Below are positions 62,903 through 64,000 of a DNA stretch of 64,000 nt, piece after piece. A model generated the notes under the pieces. That model did no database searches. It was not told the origin of the DNA and saw only the letters and a list, made by a program, of their open reading frames with translations. The position numbers and the translations under genes were made by a program. Source of the stretch: Prevotella sp. tf2-5 (GTDB taxonomy: Bacteria > Bacteroidota > Bacteroidia > Bacteroidales > Bacteroidaceae); assembly GCF_900115435.1 (NCBI RefSeq), contig NZ_FOWK01000003.1:186001-250000 (forward strand), given 5' to 3'. Each line of letters starts with the position of its first letter. Position 1 is the stretch's first letter.

Positions 62903-63046
62903 CAGTGTGTTTACTCTGCCAGCGGATATTCATTTTGCAGATTCTTCTTATCTCTTTCCCATATTCTCCTTATCTCGCATGCATGTATTATTAAATAAGG
63001 TGGAAATGTTAAATATCTCCTAATCGTGAAAAAAGTGACGGAAAAG

Positions 63047-63078
63047 TTTGGTGGGAAACATTTTAATTACTACTTTTG
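63047..63078 (+). promoter_or_regulatory. Promoter of the ABC transporter operon
   Basis: TTTG at 63047-63050, 20 bases, TACTTTTG at 63071-63078: full Bacteroidetes promoter. Confidence 0.85.
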
Positions 63079-63080
63079 CA

Positions 63081-63102
63081 GTGTACTATTAAAGTAGTAC
63101 AC
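63081..63102 (+). promoter_or_regulatory. Dyad operator overlapping the start site (GntR/YtrA-type candidate)
   Basis: GTGTACTA and TAGTACAC form a perfect inverted repeat with a six-base spacer, two bases after the -7 box and over the expected start site, the place of a repressor. The regulator is not in the window. Confidence 0.75.
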
Positions 63103-63146
63103 CGATACACTAAAGAATAGGTACTAATAATAAAAGGAAATAACGT

Positions 63147-63962
63147 ATGATTAACGTTGAGAACATCAGTTACAAGTACAAGGGTCAGAAGGCACTTGTA
63201 TTCGATGGTTTCTCTCTCCAGTTGGAGGAGAATCGTATCTATGGACTGCTCGGCAAGAACGGAACGGGTAAGTCGACACTGCTTTATCTGCTTACGGGAC
63301 TGCTGCGTCCTACGAAGGGTTCAGTATGTTGCGATGGTATTGCTACCTGCAAGCGACAGCCGGAGTTGCTGCGTGACATGTACCTCGTCACGGAGGAGTT
63401 CGACCTGCCACCTATCCGTCTGTCAGAGTTTGCCGACCTCAACCGTCCGTTCTATCCCAAGTTCTCTGACGAGGTACTGGATAGTTGCTTGAAGGACTTT
63501 GAGTTAGACCGTCATGTGAAACTCAATGAGTTGTCGATGGGACAAAAGAAGAAGGCGTATATGTCATTCGCCCTTGCCACGAATACCAAGTACCTCTTCA
63601 TGGACGAGCCTACCAATGGCTTGGATATCCCCTCGAAGTCGCAGTTCCGCAAGGTCATTGCCCAGCACATGACAGAGGACCGTACCATTATCATCTCTAC
63701 CCATCAGGTGCATGACGTGGAGCAGTTGCTCGACCACATCCTCATCCTCGACCAGCGTAGTATGCTGCTCAATGCGTCAGTGCAGGAGATTACCGACAAG
63801 TACACCTTCGAGTATCGTGCCCCTCAGGAGATGGACGACACCGTGCTCTATGCCGAGCCTACCCTACAGGGTAATGCCGTCATCGCAGAACGCAAGGCTG
63901 GTGATGCTGAGACACAGATCAACCTCGAACTATTGTTTAACTTCAAAACGCAGACAAAATGA
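63147..63962 (+). CDS. ABC transporter ATP-binding protein
   Basis: The 271-residue ATPase has Walker A GLLGKNGTGKSTLLYLL, the signature LSMGQKKKAYMSFALA, Walker B YLFMDEPTNGLDI and the switch His in IIISTHQVHDVEQL. The layout resembles YtrB-type ATPases of GntR-controlled operons that pair with an ABC-2 permease. Its stop overlaps the start of the next gene (ATGA). Confidence 0.94.
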   Translation: MINVENISYKYKGQKALVFDGFSLQLEENRIYGLLGKNGTGKSTLLYLLTGLLRPTKGSVCCDGIATCKRQPELLRDMYLVTEEFDLPPIRLSEFADLNRPFYPKFSDEVLDSCLKDFELDRHVKLNELSMGQKKKAYMSFALATNTKYLFMDEPTNGLDIPSKSQFRKVIAQHMTEDRTIIISTHQVHDVEQLLDHILILDQRSMLLNASVQEITDKYTFEYRAPQEMDDTVLYAEPTLQGNAVIAERKAGDAETQINLELLFNFKTQTK

Positions 63963-64000
63963 AAAACTTCGATTTCCATAGATTCGCTTTGACCTTTAAG
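63959..64000 (+). CDS. Start of the next gene of the ABC operon, partial (probable permease)
   Basis: An ATG at 63959 overlaps the ATPase stop codon and opens a frame (MKNFDFHRFALTFK) to the window end. An overlapping gene after an ABC ATPase is usually its permease, but only 14 residues are visible. Confidence 0.55.
   Translation, partial: MKNFDFHRFALTFK

Larger units (their letters stand above)
62715..63146. other. 432-bp intergenic region with 22-bp tandem repeats and the ABC operon promoter
   Basis: No gene was seen. It holds the kinase promoter box, four 22-bp repeats (62815 onward), an AT-rich stretch, and the full promoter plus dyad operator at 63047-63102. Confidence 0.7.

Overview
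This window reads as chromosome of a Bacteroidales bacterium, most likely a Prevotellaceae member (Prevotella or a close relative). Three things point there. Promoters have the Bacteroidetes form, a -7 box TAnnTTTG often with TTTG 19-20 bases upstream. There are three large secreted C10 (streptopain/interpain-like) cysteine proteases. PorQ of the type IX secretion system (T9SS) is encoded next to cytidylate kinase. No phage, transposase, integrase, CRISPR array or rRNA was seen. The only RNA gene recognised is a tRNA-Ser(GGA).

Layout. 1-2108 (minus): ExbB, a small membrane protein and two ExbD proteins (the last cut by the window edge), an inner-membrane energy-transducing motor. 2224-5267: a C10 protease with a T9SS-like C-terminus and a coupled 58-residue peptide. 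5370-8004 (minus): tRNA-Ser, TatD nuclease, polyprenyl diphosphate synthase, TonB. 8107-9761: porQ and cmk. 9789-15355 (minus): topoisomerase III, and a cytochrome bd operon (DUF4492, CydA, CydB, LUD protein). 15489-21338: a coiled-coil membrane protein, TolC, HlyD and two ABC-2 permeases, an efflux operon with no local ATPase. 21544-29082 (minus): Mrp ATPase, a small beta-barrel protein, DsbD, then a LytTR regulator and LytS-type kinase behind a beta-helical lipoprotein. 29236-30684 (minus): an Ala/Lys-rich lipoprotein and exonuclease III.

31089-40606 is the most unusual part. Two giant C10 proteases each end in a dockerin-like pair of calcium loops and flank a small secreted protein. That protein looks like a cohesin module followed by a T9SS-like C-terminal signal. 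The first protease and the cohesin-like gene share an almost identical promoter/leader block. The second protease is a protease-LRR-Omp28-dockerin fusion preceded by twin dyad operators. Together they look like a protease counterpart of a cellulosome; this is inference from sequence patterns.

40715-63962 is mostly housekeeping: M15 peptidase, YARHG protein, RibH, TPR protein, RecF and DciA-like protein, a folate/S41/dCMP deaminase/M3 operon, guanine deaminase, a GH94 phosphorylase, a cell-wall cluster (M23-LysM, NlpC/P60, CapA), a pdxJ-DJ-1-ispD-recG operon, nadK, a TPR-sensor kinase, and the start of an operator-controlled ABC transporter operon.

A second theme runs through the window. Short repeats sit in-frame inside conserved genes: Ser-Glu-Asn repeats in TopB, RecF and the GH94 enzyme; Asn-Ser-Gln-Leu-Ser repeats in TatD, CydA, the M3 peptidase and IspD; GC-rich palindromes in DsbD and IspD. 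Related repeats and 22-bp tandem arrays occupy intergenic gaps.
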